Shown here: piece after piece, positions 63,892 through 64,000 of the stretch
How positions within the stretch are numbered: position 1 is the stretch's first letter
Layout of the letters: every line of letters starts with the position of its first letter
Assembly: GCA_015499995.1 (NCBI GenBank)
Contig: JADNRV010000003.1
Span: forward strand, 1,302,001-1,366,000
Direction of reading: 5' to 3'
Source of the DNA: Flammula alnicola
Taxonomy: Eukaryota > Basidiomycota > Agaricomycetes > Agaricales > Strophariaceae
DNA: 64,000 nucleotides
Position numbers and translations under genes: made by a program
Notes under the pieces: generated by a model
The model's database searches: none
Told to the model about the DNA's origin: nothing
Seen by the model: only the letters and a program-made list of their open reading frames with translations

Positions 63892-64000
63892 TAACCTTAT
63901 TTCCTTTTCCGCCACAGCTCGTAAATAGCCGTAAACAAATATCGCTCAGACGTCAAGCACGTCCTCGACAACGCGCACAGTGACCGAACGACTTCAAAAG

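Noticed and set aside
1..64000. CRISPR arrays, rRNA or prokaryotic operons
   Set aside because: No regularly spaced repeats and no ribosomal sequence; intron-split genes and element types are eukaryotic.

Overview
The window looks like transposon-rich chromatin of a mushroom-forming fungus (Basidiomycota, probably Agaricomycetes). Reasons: coding pieces are split by introns of about 50-65 bp with GT...AG ends; gene families typical of that group are present (DUF6589, KDZ transposase with CxC5/CxC6 cysteine clusters, RecQ-like and XPG-like mobile-gene relics, chromodomain Ty3 elements); and nearly everything else is mobile DNA. There is no bacterial-type operon, rRNA or CRISPR array. All calls come from reading translations and repeats by eye; no database was searched.

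Layout. 1-13.9 kb: a DUF6589-type gene (607-798, 3550-3762, 13104-13650) cut apart by a LINE (799-3549, minus) that itself holds a 961-bp non-autonomous element (1036-1996), and by a complete 9.34-kb chromovirus (3763-13103, TSD CAATA). The chromovirus carries its own 1.4-kb insertion (10900-12317). 13.8-16.2 kb: a minus-strand RecQ-like helicase relic split by a 1.0-kb tRNA-headed SINE (13883-14892) whose 3' tail matches the LINE. 18.0-20.0 kb: a minus-strand XPG/FEN1-like nuclease gene with a frameshift. 20.3-25.0 kb: further copies of the non-autonomous element, a chromovirus 3' relic with zinc knuckles, and a WD40-like gene fragment. 25.8-29.0 kb: a Copia 3' end, a 1.77-kb LTR and another chromovirus 3' end. 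29-31.5 kb: AT-rich relic DNA I cannot assign.

31.9-46.6 kb is the best-preserved part. A minus-strand hAT element (hAT-1) was hit twice: by a 6.1-kb KDZ-type DNA transposon (33671-39795) with an apparently intact two-exon transposase and an unrecognised accessory gene, and by a second hAT element (hAT-2, 40691-46027) with perfect 8-bp TSDs and a small extra gene on the opposite strand. Removing either insertion with one TSD copy gives back a continuous hAT-1 reading frame.

47.9-54.8 kb: a Ty3/gypsy element with a 1.77-kb LTR, PBS, gag, protease and integrase, but with reverse transcriptase and RNase H deleted. 54.8-60.6 kb: three minus-strand multi-exon genes (A, B, C) of unknown function; gene A is split by an AACCGG-rich hAT-type MITE. 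61.4-63.5 kb: a Mutator-like element (19-bp TIR, 9-bp TSD) with a 300-bp foldback and a passenger gene. A small TA-flanked foldback MITE lies at the right end.

Two themes join the regions. First, many coding relics are inactivated by point changes of one type (TGA where CGA, or TAA/TAG where CAA/CAG, would restore the frame), with few indels: the picture expected from cytosine methylation and deamination. Second, the insertions are ordered, so the nesting gives a relative history of element activity.
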